A stretch of DNA of 64,000 bases from Actinacidiphila acidipaludis (GTDB taxonomy: Bacteria > Actinomycetota > Actinomycetes > Streptomycetales > Streptomycetaceae), in contig NZ_JAINZZ010000022.1 in NCBI RefSeq assembly GCF_019890725.1, positions 52,495-116,494 on the forward strand. Reading direction: 5' to 3'. Under the pieces are notes generated by a model that had not been told where the DNA came from, searched no databases, and worked only from the letters and a program-made list of their open reading frames with translations. The translations under genes were made by a program, and so were the position numbers. Position 1 is the stretch's first letter, and each line of letters opens with the position of its first letter. Shown one piece after another: positions 1-8,631 of this stretch.

Positions 1-80
1 TCGGGGCTGAAGTCGGTCAGCACCCCCATCACCTCCGCCGGGCTCATGGGGGAGTTCATGTGGAAATGCACGGTCGCCAT
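1..80 (-). CDS. SRPBCC-family protein, 5' fragment cut by the window edge
   Basis: Only the first 26 or so codons are present. They read MATVHFHMNS, then a segment ending LTDFSP, and run off the window at base 1. The start is ATG at 80 with a good ribosome site (AAGGAG) 8 bases upstream. The fragment closely resembles the start of the complete SRPBCC gene at 17869-18297, which begins MAVVHFHLVS and also has LTDFSP, so the two are paralogues about 18 kb apart. SRPBCC (START/Bet v1-like) proteins bind small hydrophobic ligands. No specific ligand can be named. The assignment rests on this paralogy because the rest of the gene is outside the window. Confidence 0.7.
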   Translation of the reverse strand, partial: MATVHFHMNSPMSPAEVMGVLTDFSP

Positions 81-157
81 GACCTGCTCCTTACCTGCGC
101 GCGACGCCGTCGCCCCCACCTCTCAGGATGCGCCCGGGCGGACCCGGGCGCACCCCC

Positions 158-3100
158 TCAGCCGGCGGCCCGTGACAGCCGCAGCGTCAGGATCTGGAAG
201 GGGCGCAGCGCCAGCCGCACGCCGTCCTCCGTCGCCTCCGGCGCAGGGCCGTCGTCGTCCGTGAGGGGACGTTCCAGCAGGTCGACGGTGACGGCCGAGG
301 CGAGCGGGAAGCCGGTGCGCAGCACGGCGCGGGCACGCCGGCCCAGTGCCTCGTAGACCCGGACGACGACGTCGCCGGACCGGTCGTCGGCCAGCTTGAC
401 CGACTCCACGACCACGGACGCGGTGTCGACGGTGACGAGTGGCGCGACCGCCGCGTCGCCCGGCGCCGACCGCTCCGGCAGGTTGATCCGGTACCCCTCG
501 CGCACCGCGTCCGCGAGATCCGCGCCCGGGACGAAGGCGTACCGGAGGCGGTGCTCGCCCTGGTCGGTCTCCGGGTCCGGGAAACGGGGAGCACGCAGCA
601 GCGACAGCCGGACGGTCGTGGTCGTGCCCCCGTCGGGCCGGACGGTCCGGGTCACGTCGTGGCCGTACGTCGAGTCGTTGACGACGGCCGCGCCCCAGTC
701 CGGCTCGCCGACGTGCAGGAAGCGGTGGGCGCAGATCTCGAACTTGGCCGCGTCCCAGCTGGTGTTGGTGTGCGTGGGCCGGAAGACGTGTCCGAACTGG
801 GTCTCGGCGGCCGACCGGTCGGCGTGCACGTCCACGGGGAACGCCGCCTTGAGCATCTTCTCCCGCTCGTGCCAGTCCACGGCGGTGTCGACGTCCAGCC
901 GCTTGGCGCCCGCGCCCAGCGACAGGGTCTGCTCGACGCGCGAGGAGCCGAAGCTGCGGACGACCCGCACCTGCGCCACCGCCGGGTCCTTCAGGGTGAG
1001 CAGCAGCTCGTCGACGCCGGTCAGGTCCGTGACGCTGTTGCGGTAGAACGAGTCGACGTCCCAGGCGTCCCAGTGGTTGGGCAGGTCCCGGTGCAGTTGC
1101 AGCAGGTTGGCCGCGGAGCCGGGCGGCACCGCCTCGCGCTCGGCGTCGAGGTCGTAGACCGAGGTCACCAGGCCGCGCCGGTCCACCCTGACGCGCAGCA
1201 GCCCGTTGTCGAGGACGTAACCGCCGTCCGGGTCCTCGGTGACGGACACCACGGGCCCGGCGGGTTCGCCCGCGGCGACCGAGCCGCCCAGGGCGGGCAC
1301 GCCGGAGCGTTCGTGCGGCGCCGCGTTGAAGACGACCGTGCCGCCGGAGTGCGCGTCGCCGGCGAGCGCGGCGAGCGCCGCGCCGATCACGTCCTCCAGT
1401 TCGCGGGCCACCCGGGCGTAGGTGTCCCGTGCCTCCCGGTGCACCCACGCGATGGACGAACCGGGCAGGATGTCGTGGAACTGGTGCAGCAGGACGGTCT
1501 TCCAGATCCGGTCCAGCTCCTCGTAGGGGTACGGGAAGCCGGTGCGCACCGCGGCCGTGGCCGCCCACAGCTCGGCCTCGCGCAGCAGCGCCTCACTGCG
1601 CCGGTTGCCCTGCTTGGTCCGCGCCTGCGAGGTGTACGTCCCACGGTGCAGTTCCAGATAGAGCTCCCCCACCCACACCGGCGCGCCGGGGTACTCGGCC
1701 GCAGCCTTGGCGAAGAACTCCGCAGGCGGCTCGATCGCGACCCGCGGAGCGCCCTCCAGGTCGCGCAGGCGCGCCGCGCGGGCGAGCATCTCGCGGGTGG
1801 GACCCCCGCCGCCGTCGCCGAAGCCGAACGGGACGAGCGAGTGGCTCGCCTGGCCCTTGTCCCGGAAGTTGCGCACCAGATGCGCCATCTCCCGCCCGGA
1901 GAAGTCCGAGTTGTACGTGTCCACCGGCGGGAAGTGGGTGAACACCCGGCTCCCGTCGAGCCCTTCCCACCAGAAGGAGTGGTGCGGGAAGGGGTTGGTC
2001 TGGTTCCAGGAGATCTTCTGCGTCAGGAACCACGTGGACCCCGACAGCTTCACCAGCTGCGGCAGCGCGGCCGTGTAGCCGAACGAGTCGGGCAGCCACA
2101 CCTCCCGTGTCTCGATGCCGAACTCCTCCAGGAAGAACCGCTTGCCGTGCGTGAACTGCCGGGCCAGCGCCTCGCCGCCGGGCATGTTGGTGTCCGACTC
2201 GACCCACATGCCGCCGACCGGCACGAACTGCCCGGCGGCCACCTTCTCCCGCACCCGGGCGAACACCTCGGGGCGGTGCTCCTTGATCCAGGCGAGCTGC
2301 TGCGCCTGCGACATGGCGAAGACGAACTCGGGATGGTCGTCCATCAGCGCGGTGACGTTGGAGCAGGTGCGCGCGACCTTCCGCACCGTCTCCCGCAGCG
2401 GCCACAGCCACGCCGAGTCGATGTGCGCGTGGCCCACGGCGGACACCCGGTGCGCGGAGGCGTGGGCGGGGGCGGCGAGCGCGGGGGCCAGGCACGCCCG
2501 CGCCTCGGCCGCGGTGCCGGACACGTCGGCGGGGTCAAGGACGTCCAGGGCGGAGGCGATCGCCCGCAGGATCTCCCAGCGGCGCGGGGTGTCCACGGGA
2601 AGTTCCTGCATGAGCTGGCCGAGCACGTCCAGGTCCTGGACCAGCTCCCAGACGACCTCGTCGAAGATCGCCAGGTCCGCCCGCGCCAGCCGGTACAGGG
2701 GCTCGGGCGGGGCCGTGCGGGTGTCGCCCAGGTCGGTCGTGGGCCCGGCGATCAGCGGGTTGGCGGCGGCCTCGACGTAGAACAGCACGGGTTCACCGCC
2801 CTCCGCGGCGGCCGCGATCCGCACGGTGTGGCTGCGCGGGTGCAGGCCCCTGATCGCCGTGCCGTCCGGCCGGTAGACCAGGCCCTCCGCGGAGAACCCG
2901 GGGTGGGTCTGGCCGAAGCCGAGGTCGACGACCGCCTCGACGTGCCGGCCCGCCCACTCGGCGGGCACGGTGCCGGCCAGCCTGAGCCATGTCGTGCCCC
3001 ACGGTCTGCCCCACACGTCGCCGGCCTGCCCCGGCTCGTACGGCGCGGCCAGGCCCTCGGCCACGGGCACCGGCTCCCCGGGGGCGTGCCACAGGTGGAC

Positions 3101-3196
3101 GTCCAGCGGAACGGACACAGGATGGACGGCGGGACGGATCCGCTCGCGGAGGACCCGCTCGAGACGGTCCTCCACCAGCCTCCGGTCGTCGTGCAT
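158..3196 (-). CDS. Alpha-mannosidase, glycoside hydrolase family 38
   Basis: This 1012-residue protein has the length and layout of bacterial GH38 alpha-mannosidases, which release alpha-linked mannose from glycans. Near residue 257 VGHAHIDSAWLW carries the HxD zinc ligands, and WLPDSFGY near residue 370 carries the catalytic nucleophile Asp. The C-terminal half has the beta-sandwich segments typical of the family. The start is ATG at 3196 with AAGGAG 8 bases upstream. No signal peptide is seen, so it is probably cytoplasmic and acts on imported oligosaccharides. It is the last gene of the minus-strand run that begins with the solute-binding protein at 6496, so it supplies the catabolic step of that uptake operon. 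The family call is secure; the exact linkage preference is not. Confidence 0.95.
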   Translation of the reverse strand: MHDDRRLVEDRLERVLRERIRPAVHPVSVPLDVHLWHAPGEPVPVAEGLAAPYEPGQAGDVWGRPWGTTWLRLAGTVPAEWAGRHVEAVVDLGFGQTHPGFSAEGLVYRPDGTAIRGLHPRSHTVRIAAAAEGGEPVLFYVEAAANPLIAGPTTDLGDTRTAPPEPLYRLARADLAIFDEVVWELVQDLDVLGQLMQELPVDTPRRWEILRAIASALDVLDPADVSGTAAEARACLAPALAAPAHASAHRVSAVGHAHIDSAWLWPLRETVRKVARTCSNVTALMDDHPEFVFAMSQAQQLAWIKEHRPEVFARVREKVAAGQFVPVGGMWVESDTNMPGGEALARQFTHGKRFFLEEFGIETREVWLPDSFGYTAALPQLVKLSGSTWFLTQKISWNQTNPFPHHSFWWEGLDGSRVFTHFPPVDTYNSDFSGREMAHLVRNFRDKGQASHSLVPFGFGDGGGGPTREMLARAARLRDLEGAPRVAIEPPAEFFAKAAAEYPGAPVWVGELYLELHRGTYTSQARTKQGNRRSEALLREAELWAATAAVRTGFPYPYEELDRIWKTVLLHQFHDILPGSSIAWVHREARDTYARVARELEDVIGAALAALAGDAHSGGTVVFNAAPHERSGVPALGGSVAAGEPAGPVVSVTEDPDGGYVLDNGLLRVRVDRRGLVTSVYDLDAEREAVPPGSAANLLQLHRDLPNHWDAWDVDSFYRNSVTDLTGVDELLLTLKDPAVAQVRVVRSFGSSRVEQTLSLGAGAKRLDVDTAVDWHEREKMLKAAFPVDVHADRSAAETQFGHVFRPTHTNTSWDAAKFEICAHRFLHVGEPDWGAAVVNDSTYGHDVTRTVRPDGGTTTTVRLSLLRAPRFPDPETDQGEHRLRYAFVPGADLADAVREGYRINLPERSAPGDAAVAPLVTVDTASVVVESVKLADDRSGDVVVRVYEALGRRARAVLRTGFPLASAVTVDLLERPLTDDDGPAPEATEDGVRLALRPFQILTLRLSRAAG

Positions 3197-3284
3197 GGAT
3201 AGCGCTCCTTGTTCGGGCGGACTCGTTGCGGGTCGGAGCAGTGAGGCGCTGCGGGAGATGCGGACGGTGGGAACGGGCGGGCCG

Positions 3285-4187
3285 TCAGCCCTTCAGCGCG
3301 CCGCCGAGCGCCGAACTGCCGCCGAGGACCTTGGACATCACGGCGTACAGCACCACCACGGGGGCGGAGTAGAGCAGGGAGAACGCGGCGAGCTGCCCGT
3401 ACTCCACTGTGCCGCGTGAGCTGAAGAAATTGAGGATGCTCACCGAGGCGGGCAGCTGATCGGGGGACAGCAGCAGGAAGAAGGGGACGAAGAAGTTCCC
3501 CCACATGCTCAGGAAGGTGAAGATGGTGACGACCGTGATGCCCGGCCACATCAGCGGCAGCACCACGCGGCGCAGCGTCTGCATGGAGGAGGCGCCGTCC
3601 GTCCAGGCGGCCTCCTCCAGCACCAGCGGCACGCCGTCCATGAAGTTCTTCGTCAGCCAGATCGCGAACGGCAGCGCGGAACTGCCGAGGAACAGGATCG
3701 TCCCGTACATCGTGTCGATCAGGTTGACCTGCACGAACATGGCGTAGACCGGGACCATCACGGCGGTGATGGGCAGGCCCGTGGTGAACAGGATGGTCAG
3801 CAGGAACGGCCGCTTGTACCGCGACTCGTAGCGGGAGAGCGGATAGGCCGCCAGCACGGCGCAGACCACGCACAGCGCGGTCGCGCCCCCGCACAGGATC
3901 AGGCCGTTCAGGATCGGCCGGTAGGTCATGTCGGCGTTGAGCACCCGGTGGAAGTTGTCCAGCGTCATCGGGTGCGGCACCCGGACCCGCAGGTCCGCCG
4001 TGCCGTTCAGCGAGGCCATCACCAGCCAGGCCAGCGGGACCAGGAACAGCACCGCGATCAGCAGCAGGATCGTGTTCACCACGATGCGTTCGGTGCGCCG
4101 GCGTGACCGCGTCCTGACGCGGCGCTCGCGTGCGGACCGCACCCGCTCGCCGTGGACCCGGGGCTTCGGGGACGAGACGACCGCCAT
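3285..4187 (-). CDS. Carbohydrate ABC transporter permease (MalG/LacG type)
   Basis: This 300-residue inner-membrane permease starts with a basic cytoplasmic tail (residues 1-33) and has about six membrane segments. The EAA loop that contacts the ATPase is visible as EEAAWTDGASSMQTLRRVV around residue 200, matching binding-protein-dependent sugar permeases of the MalG class. The start is ATG at 4187, with GGAGG 6 bases upstream and the stop of the preceding permease only 1 base away, so translation is probably coupled. It should pair with the MalF-type permease at 4189-5166 and receive sugar from the lipoprotein at 5126-6496. No ATPase gene lies in the locus. Streptomyces sugar importers commonly share the ATPase MsiK, which I infer here. 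Confidence 0.95.
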   Translation of the reverse strand: MAVVSSPKPRVHGERVRSARERRVRTRSRRRTERIVVNTILLLIAVLFLVPLAWLVMASLNGTADLRVRVPHPMTLDNFHRVLNADMTYRPILNGLILCGGATALCVVCAVLAAYPLSRYESRYKRPFLLTILFTTGLPITAVMVPVYAMFVQVNLIDTMYGTILFLGSSALPFAIWLTKNFMDGVPLVLEEAAWTDGASSMQTLRRVVLPLMWPGITVVTIFTFLSMWGNFFVPFFLLLSPDQLPASVSILNFFSSRGTVEYGQLAAFSLLYSAPVVVLYAVMSKVLGGSSALGGALKG

Positions 4188-4188
4188 G

Positions 4189-5166
4189 TCAGACCTCCGT
4201 CCGCAGCAGGCGCAGGTACAGCACGGAGAACAGCGCGCCCACCGCGAGCAGCATCAGCGCCACGGCCGTCCCGTATCCGATGAGGCTGTCCTGGAAGGCC
4301 TGTTCGTACATGTACAGCGGAAGCGTCTCGCTGCGGTTCCCGGGGCCGCCCCGGGTCATCACGAAGATGAGGCCGAACACCGACAGCGTCTGCAGCGTGT
4401 TGAGCATCAGGTTGGTGCCGATCGAGCGGCGGATCATCGGCAGGGTGACGTGCCACAGCCGCTTCCAGCGGCCGGCGCCGTCGACCTCGGCCGCCTCGGT
4501 GATCTCGGCCGGGATCTCCTGGAGGGCGGCCGAGTACACCAGCATGGAGAACGCCGTGCCGCGCCACACGTTCGCCAGCGAGACCGCCACGATGGGAAGG
4601 GTGAACAGCCAGTTCTGCTGCGGCAGATGGAGGACGTGCAGGATGGCGTTGAGCTCGCCCTCCCGGCGGAAGAACGCGTACAGCAGATAGGCGGCGACCA
4701 CTTCGGGCAGCACCCACGAGACCACCACGACCGTGCTGACCGTGCTGCGCACCGACTTGGAGGCGCTGCGCATCAGCGCGGCCAGGAACAGCCCCAGCAC
4801 GTTCTGCCCGACGATGGACGACAGCACCGTGAAGATCAGGGTGAGTTCGACCGCGTTGCGGAAGTTGGAGTCGCCGAACGCCTTGGTGAAGTTGCCGAAC
4901 CCGACGAAGTGCGTGCCGGACGCGCCGGTGAGGCGCATGTCGGTGAACGCGTAGTAGACGCAGTAGGCGATGGGGCCGGCCAGGAACAGGAGCATCAGGA
5001 TCACGGACGGCACGACCGGCAGCCCGCGCAGCAGGGTGCGCCGCGTCCGGCCGGGGCGGGACGGGGCGCCGCCCGGGCGCGGGACGGTGCCCGCGCCCGG
5101 ACCGTAGGTTGCCGTCACCGGGCCGTCACCCGGCCGCGCGGTCCTCGACCGCGCCGTCGGTGGCAC
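4189..5166 (-). CDS. Carbohydrate ABC transporter permease (MalF/LacF type)
   Basis: This sugar permease has a long Ala/Gly/Pro-rich cytoplasmic N-terminus, then the first membrane segment VPSVILMLLFLAGPIAYCVY and about five more. The EAA loop reads EITEAAEVDGAGRWKRLW, with the conserved E-A-A and Gly. Two GTG starts are possible. The one at 5166 gives 325 residues and overlaps the upstream binding-protein gene by 41 bases. The one at 5118 gives 309 residues and lies just after that gene's stop at 5126-5128. I list the longer form, but the shorter one is quite plausible because the extra residues are low-complexity. It forms the heterodimeric channel with the permease at 3285-4187. Confidence 0.93.
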   Translation of the reverse strand: MPPTARSRTARPGDGPVTATYGPGAGTVPRPGGAPSRPGRTRRTLLRGLPVVPSVILMLLFLAGPIAYCVYYAFTDMRLTGASGTHFVGFGNFTKAFGDSNFRNAVELTLIFTVLSSIVGQNVLGLFLAALMRSASKSVRSTVSTVVVVSWVLPEVVAAYLLYAFFRREGELNAILHVLHLPQQNWLFTLPIVAVSLANVWRGTAFSMLVYSAALQEIPAEITEAAEVDGAGRWKRLWHVTLPMIRRSIGTNLMLNTLQTLSVFGLIFVMTRGGPGNRSETLPLYMYEQAFQDSLIGYGTAVALMLLAVGALFSVLYLRLLRTEV

Positions 5167-6496
5167 TCTTCACCGCGTCGGCGTACCCGCTCGCGGCCTT
5201 CTCCGGACTGGCCTGCCCGATGGTGACCGACTCCATGGCGTCCTGGATCGCGGTGGACACCAGCGGATAGGCGGGCAGCGCCGGGCGGTACGCGGTGTAC
5301 TTCACCAGCCCGGTGAAGAAGTCGATACCGGGCATCGACTTCAGGTACGCCGGGTCGCTCGCCACGTCCTGCCGCACCGCGATGTTGGCGGCGCGGACGT
5401 CGTACTGGATCGCGTTCTGCTTCGACTGCAGCGTGGTGATGAAGTCCCAGGCGAGATCCGGGTTCTTGGCCTTCGCGGGGATGGCCCACGTCCAGCCGCC
5501 GGACAGGCTGACCGTGCCGGGCGCCTGGCCGTTCTGCGTCGGCATGGGCGCCTGCCCGAGCACCTGCGACCACTGCGGCCACGGCTTCCCGCCGGTCGTG
5601 ATCCAGTTGTTGCCCATCCACGAGCCGTCCAGGTCGATCGCCAGCTTGTTCCCGGGGATCAGCTCGGTGGCGATCGTCGTGCCGAAGTTCGCGCCGAGGG
5701 CGTCCTGGGCGTCCGGGCCGAGCTTCTCCTTGAACACGGTGTCGAGGAACTTCAGCGAGTCCGTGAAGCCCTTGCTGTTGATCACCCACTTCTTCGTCGC
5801 CGGGTCGTAGAGCGGGTCCTTGCCGGTGCCGTACAGCAGCATCTCCAGGCCCTGCATGCTCGCCGCCTCACCCGCGGCCTTGCCCGTGTAGACGTTGAGC
5901 GGGGTGACCCCGGGCAGCTTCTGCTTGATCGTGCGCGCCGCGCTGAGCACGTCGTCCCAGGTCTTGGGGTGCCAGTCGGCCGGCAGGCCGGCCTGCTGGA
6001 AGAGCTGCTTGTTGTACCAGAGGCCGCGGGTGTCGGTGCCGTCCGGAACGCCGTAGGTCTTGCCGTCCTGGGCCTTGGCCGCGGCCTTGGCCGTCGGCAG
6101 GAACTGGCTCCAGTCCTTCCACGTGTTCAGATAGCTGTCGATCGGCCGCAGATAACCGCTGGCGATGTCCGAGTTGATGAGGAACGTGTCCTCGTAGACC
6201 AGGTCCGGCGCGGTGCGCGGCGAGCGCATCATCAGCTGGACCTTCGAGTAGTAGTCGTTCTCCACCGCCTGGATGGGAACGAGTTCGATCTTCTTGCCGG
6301 GATTGGCCTTCTCGAACTGCTTCTTGACCATGGTCAGGTAGTCGTCCATGACCCTGACCTTGTTGTCCATATTGCGTTCGTAGGCGACTTTGATCGTGTT
6401 CCCCGAGCCGGACCCGGAGCCTCCGCAGGCCGTCAGCGGCAGGATCAGCGATCCGCAGGACAGCGCGATCGCAAGAGCTCTGAAGTGCACCTTCAC
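5126..6496 (-). CDS. Extracellular sugar-binding lipoprotein of an ABC transporter
   Basis: This 456-residue solute-binding protein is probably lipid-anchored. Its N-terminus is a type II signal peptide: basic start, hydrophobic ALAIALSCGSLILP, lipobox LTAC-G, then a Gly/Ser linker. The mature part has family 1 (MalE/UgpB-like) features, including NMDNKVRVMDDYLTMVKKQF and WNYNK-like contact regions (GLWYNKQLFQQAGLP). The GTG start at 6496 is chosen because AAGGGAG lies 6 bases upstream and it gives an intact signal peptide; a longer open frame upstream is antisense to the ROK gene. It is the first gene of the mannosidase operon and determines which glycan is taken up. The substrate is inferred to be a mannose-containing oligosaccharide from the GH38 neighbour. 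Confidence 0.94.
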   Translation of the reverse strand: MKVHFRALAIALSCGSLILPLTACGGSGSGSGNTIKVAYERNMDNKVRVMDDYLTMVKKQFEKANPGKKIELVPIQAVENDYYSKVQLMMRSPRTAPDLVYEDTFLINSDIASGYLRPIDSYLNTWKDWSQFLPTAKAAAKAQDGKTYGVPDGTDTRGLWYNKQLFQQAGLPADWHPKTWDDVLSAARTIKQKLPGVTPLNVYTGKAAGEAASMQGLEMLLYGTGKDPLYDPATKKWVINSKGFTDSLKFLDTVFKEKLGPDAQDALGANFGTTIATELIPGNKLAIDLDGSWMGNNWITTGGKPWPQWSQVLGQAPMPTQNGQAPGTVSLSGGWTWAIPAKAKNPDLAWDFITTLQSKQNAIQYDVRAANIAVRQDVASDPAYLKSMPGIDFFTGLVKYTAYRPALPAYPLVSTAIQDAMESVTIGQASPEKAASGYADAVKSATDGAVEDRAAG

Positions 6497-6558
6497 TGTT
6501 GCTCCCTTGCGAGGAGTCGAGACCCTTGCCGACCAAGGGCAGTGCCTTCCGAGTCGAG

Positions 6559-6588
6559 AAACTAAATCCATTGGATTTACGAAGTCAA
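6559..6588 (-). promoter_or_regulatory. Promoter of the mannosidase/ABC transporter operon
   Basis: On the minus strand TTGACT (6583-6588) and TAGTTT (6559-6564) are separated by 18 bases, a sigma70-like pair located 63 bases upstream of the GTG at 6496. The palindrome at 6564-6578 sits inside the spacer, as expected for a repressor site. This is read from sequence only. Confidence 0.5.
6564..6578. promoter_or_regulatory. Candidate ROK operator (perfect AT-rich palindrome)
   Basis: AAATCCA-T-TGGATTT is a perfect 7-bp inverted repeat in an otherwise GC-rich stretch, between the divergent ROK gene and the binding-protein operon and inside the operon's promoter spacer. ROK repressors (Mlc, NagC, XylR families) bind AT-rich palindromes of this kind. 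A second palindrome, GGTGTACACC, lies at 6591-6600, nearer the ROK gene. Confidence 0.5.
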
Positions 6589-6679
6589 TGGGTGTACACC
6601 AACTCCTCAGGTAAGGTCCGAGTCGAGCGGCGACGAAAACCACGTGGCCAGGACTCATCGGATGGAGGCGTCCGAACCC

Positions 6680-7936
6680 ATGCAGACGGGGGCCAACCTC
6701 CCGCGGGTCGGGGGATACAACCGCGCCGTCGTCCTCGACGCCGTGCGCCGTCGGTCGCCGGTGAGCCGGGTCGAACTCGCGCAGGCGACCGGCCTCACCA
6801 ACCAGACCGTCTCCAACGTCGTGCGGCGGCTGCTGGACGCCGAACTCGTCCAGGAGACCGGGCACGCACCGTCCCGCGGCGGGAAGCCGCGCACGCTGCT
6901 GTCGCTGTGCCCGGACGGCGCCTACGCCGTCGGCGCCCACCTCGATCCCGACTCCACCGTCGCGGTGCTGCTCGACCTGTCCGGGCGGGTGCTGCGCCGG
7001 CAGCGCATGAGCACCTCGGCACGCAGCGACCCCGACCGGCTGGTGCGGCAGCTCGGCCGCACGGTCAACGCGCTGATCACCCGGGAGGGCGTGGTGCGGG
7101 AGAAGGTGCTCGGCCTGGGCGTGGCCGTGCCCGGCCCGATCGACAGCGGCCGCGGCGTGGTCCTCGACCCGCCCAACCTCCCCGCGTGGCACCAGGTGCC
7201 GCTCACCGGGATCCTCGGCGGAGCCACGCGGTTGCCCGTGGTGATGGACAACGACGCCACGGCCGCCGCGATCGGCGAACGCTGGGCCGGCGGGGCGGAC
7301 CGCGCGGGCAGCTTCCTCTTCGTCTACGTCGGCACGGGCATCGGCGGCGGGGTGATGCTCGCGGACGCCGCCCTGCGGGGCGACTCCGGCAACGCCGGCG
7401 AGTTCGGGCACGTCCTCGTCGCGCCCGGCGGGAAGCTCTGCCACTGCGGGGCCCATGGCTGCCTGGAGGCCTACGCCGCTCCGTACGCGGTCCTCGCGGA
7501 CTTCGGCGAACGCCACGGCCGTGCCGCCGCCGACGCGCTCGGCCTGTCCCTCGACCCGACGCGTACCCGCACCGACTGGAACCGGCTGTGCTCGGCCGCG
7601 GCCAGGGGCGACGCCCGGGCGGGCGAGGTACTGGAACGGGCCGCCGCGCACATCGGCCAGGCGGCGCTCACCGCGGTCAACCTGCTCGACGTCCCCCGGA
7701 TCGTGCTGGGCGGCGAGGGGCTGCGGGGCGCCGAGAAGTACTTCCGCCGGGCGATCGACACCGCGGTGAACGGCTGGTCGATGGCCCGCCGGGTGCGCAC
7801 CGTGTCGGTCGAGCCCAGCCTCATAGGGGTCGCCGCCGGTGCGGTCGGCGCGGCCTCGCTCGTGCTCCACGGCGCCTACGCGCCGGGCTGGCACATGCTG
7901 CTCGGCGAGGAGTCCGCGGAGCCCGCCCAGGCGTGA
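6680..7936 (+). CDS. ROK-family transcriptional regulator
   Basis: This protein of 418 residues (from ATG 6680) has an N-terminal winged helix-turn-helix (SRVELAQATGLTNQTVSNVV) followed by an ROK sugar-kinase-like domain. The ROK part shows VPGPIDSGRG, the sugar-binding DNDATAAAIGE segment, the glycine-rich GTGIGGGVML, and the zinc site as GHVLVAPGGKLCHCGAHGCLE in pieces (H, C, C, C). In-frame alternatives are GTG 6644 and ATG 6662; 6680 is preferred because GGAGG precedes it, although the spacing of 11 is long. ROK regulators of this layout repress sugar operons and release DNA when they bind the sugar. Divergence from the mannosidase/ABC operon and the palindromes between them suggest it controls that operon and itself. 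Confidence 0.93.
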   Translation: MQTGANLPRVGGYNRAVVLDAVRRRSPVSRVELAQATGLTNQTVSNVVRRLLDAELVQETGHAPSRGGKPRTLLSLCPDGAYAVGAHLDPDSTVAVLLDLSGRVLRRQRMSTSARSDPDRLVRQLGRTVNALITREGVVREKVLGLGVAVPGPIDSGRGVVLDPPNLPAWHQVPLTGILGGATRLPVVMDNDATAAAIGERWAGGADRAGSFLFVYVGTGIGGGVMLADAALRGDSGNAGEFGHVLVAPGGKLCHCGAHGCLEAYAAPYAVLADFGERHGRAAADALGLSLDPTRTRTDWNRLCSAAARGDARAGEVLERAAAHIGQAALTAVNLLDVPRIVLGGEGLRGAEKYFRRAIDTAVNGWSMARRVRTVSVEPSLIGVAAGAVGAASLVLHGAYAPGWHMLLGEESAEPAQA

Positions 7937-8079
7937 CCCGGTGCCGCGGACGGGCCGCCGTCTCGTCCGGGACATCACCCGGATGCGCCGCCACGCCCGT
8001 GCTCGTAGCGTGGGAAGGGGCCGGCGGAGGAGCGCGGCAGTGCGCTCTTCCGGCGCACGCAGCGCGAATCGAGGCGGCC

Positions 8080-8631
8080 ATGACATTGCAGGCGAAGCCA
8101 CACGCCGAAGAGTCCCTTCCGCAGACCGAGTTCACCCTCCGGGTCAACGGCCGCGACCATCCGCTCCGCACGGACGCGCGCCTCACCCTGCTCGACGCCC
8201 TGCACGACCGGCTGGGGCTGACCGGGACGAAGAAGGGCTGCGACCAGGGCACGTGCGGGGCCTGCACCGTCCACGTCGACGGTAGGCGCGTGCTGTCGTG
8301 CCTGACCCTCGCCGCGCAGTGCGACGAGCGGGAGATCGCCACCGTCGAGGGCCTCGGCACGGAGGACGAACTGCACCCCGTGCAGCGGGCGTTCCTCGAA
8401 CACGACGCCTTCCAGTGCGGGTACTGCACGCCGGGCCAGATCATGTCCGCGCTCGGCCTGATGGCCGAGGGCAGGGCGGGATCTCCGGACGAGATCCGCG
8501 AGTACATGAGCGGGAACATCTGCCGCTGCGGCGCCTACCAGAACATCGTCGCCGCCATCCGCGACGTCGCCGGCACCGAGGACGGCGGCCGGGCCGACGA
8601 CGTGCCCCAGGCCGAGGGAGGGCGGCCATGA
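8080..8631 (+). CDS. Aldehyde oxidoreductase, [2Fe-2S] subunit (PaoA/YagT-like)
   Basis: This 183-residue small subunit belongs to the xanthine oxidase superfamily. It binds two [2Fe-2S] clusters: the plant-ferredoxin type at GCDQGTCGACTV with a further Cys in VLSCL, and the helical type at FQCGYCTPGQ and GNICRCGAY. E. coli PaoA carries a Tat signal, but the sequence here begins MTLQAKPHAEE with no twin-arginine stretch, so a cytoplasmic enzyme is expected. The ATG at 8080 is chosen over a much longer open frame that runs antisense-like through the ROK gene. It overlaps the FAD subunit by 4 bases (ATGA), so the three subunits are translationally coupled. Confidence 0.94.
   Translation: MTLQAKPHAEESLPQTEFTLRVNGRDHPLRTDARLTLLDALHDRLGLTGTKKGCDQGTCGACTVHVDGRRVLSCLTLAAQCDEREIATVEGLGTEDELHPVQRAFLEHDAFQCGYCTPGQIMSALGLMAEGRAGSPDEIREYMSGNICRCGAYQNIVAAIRDVAGTEDGGRADDVPQAEGGRP

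Noticed and set aside
551..3202. Open frame of 883 codons on the plus strand
   Set aside because: It is the antisense shadow of the GH38 gene, with Arg/Gly/Val-rich sequence and no domain or ribosome site.
6497..8101. N-terminal extension of the binding-protein frame
   Set aside because: The frame stays open to 8101 but runs antisense to the ROK gene. The signal peptide and ribosome site fix the start at 6496.
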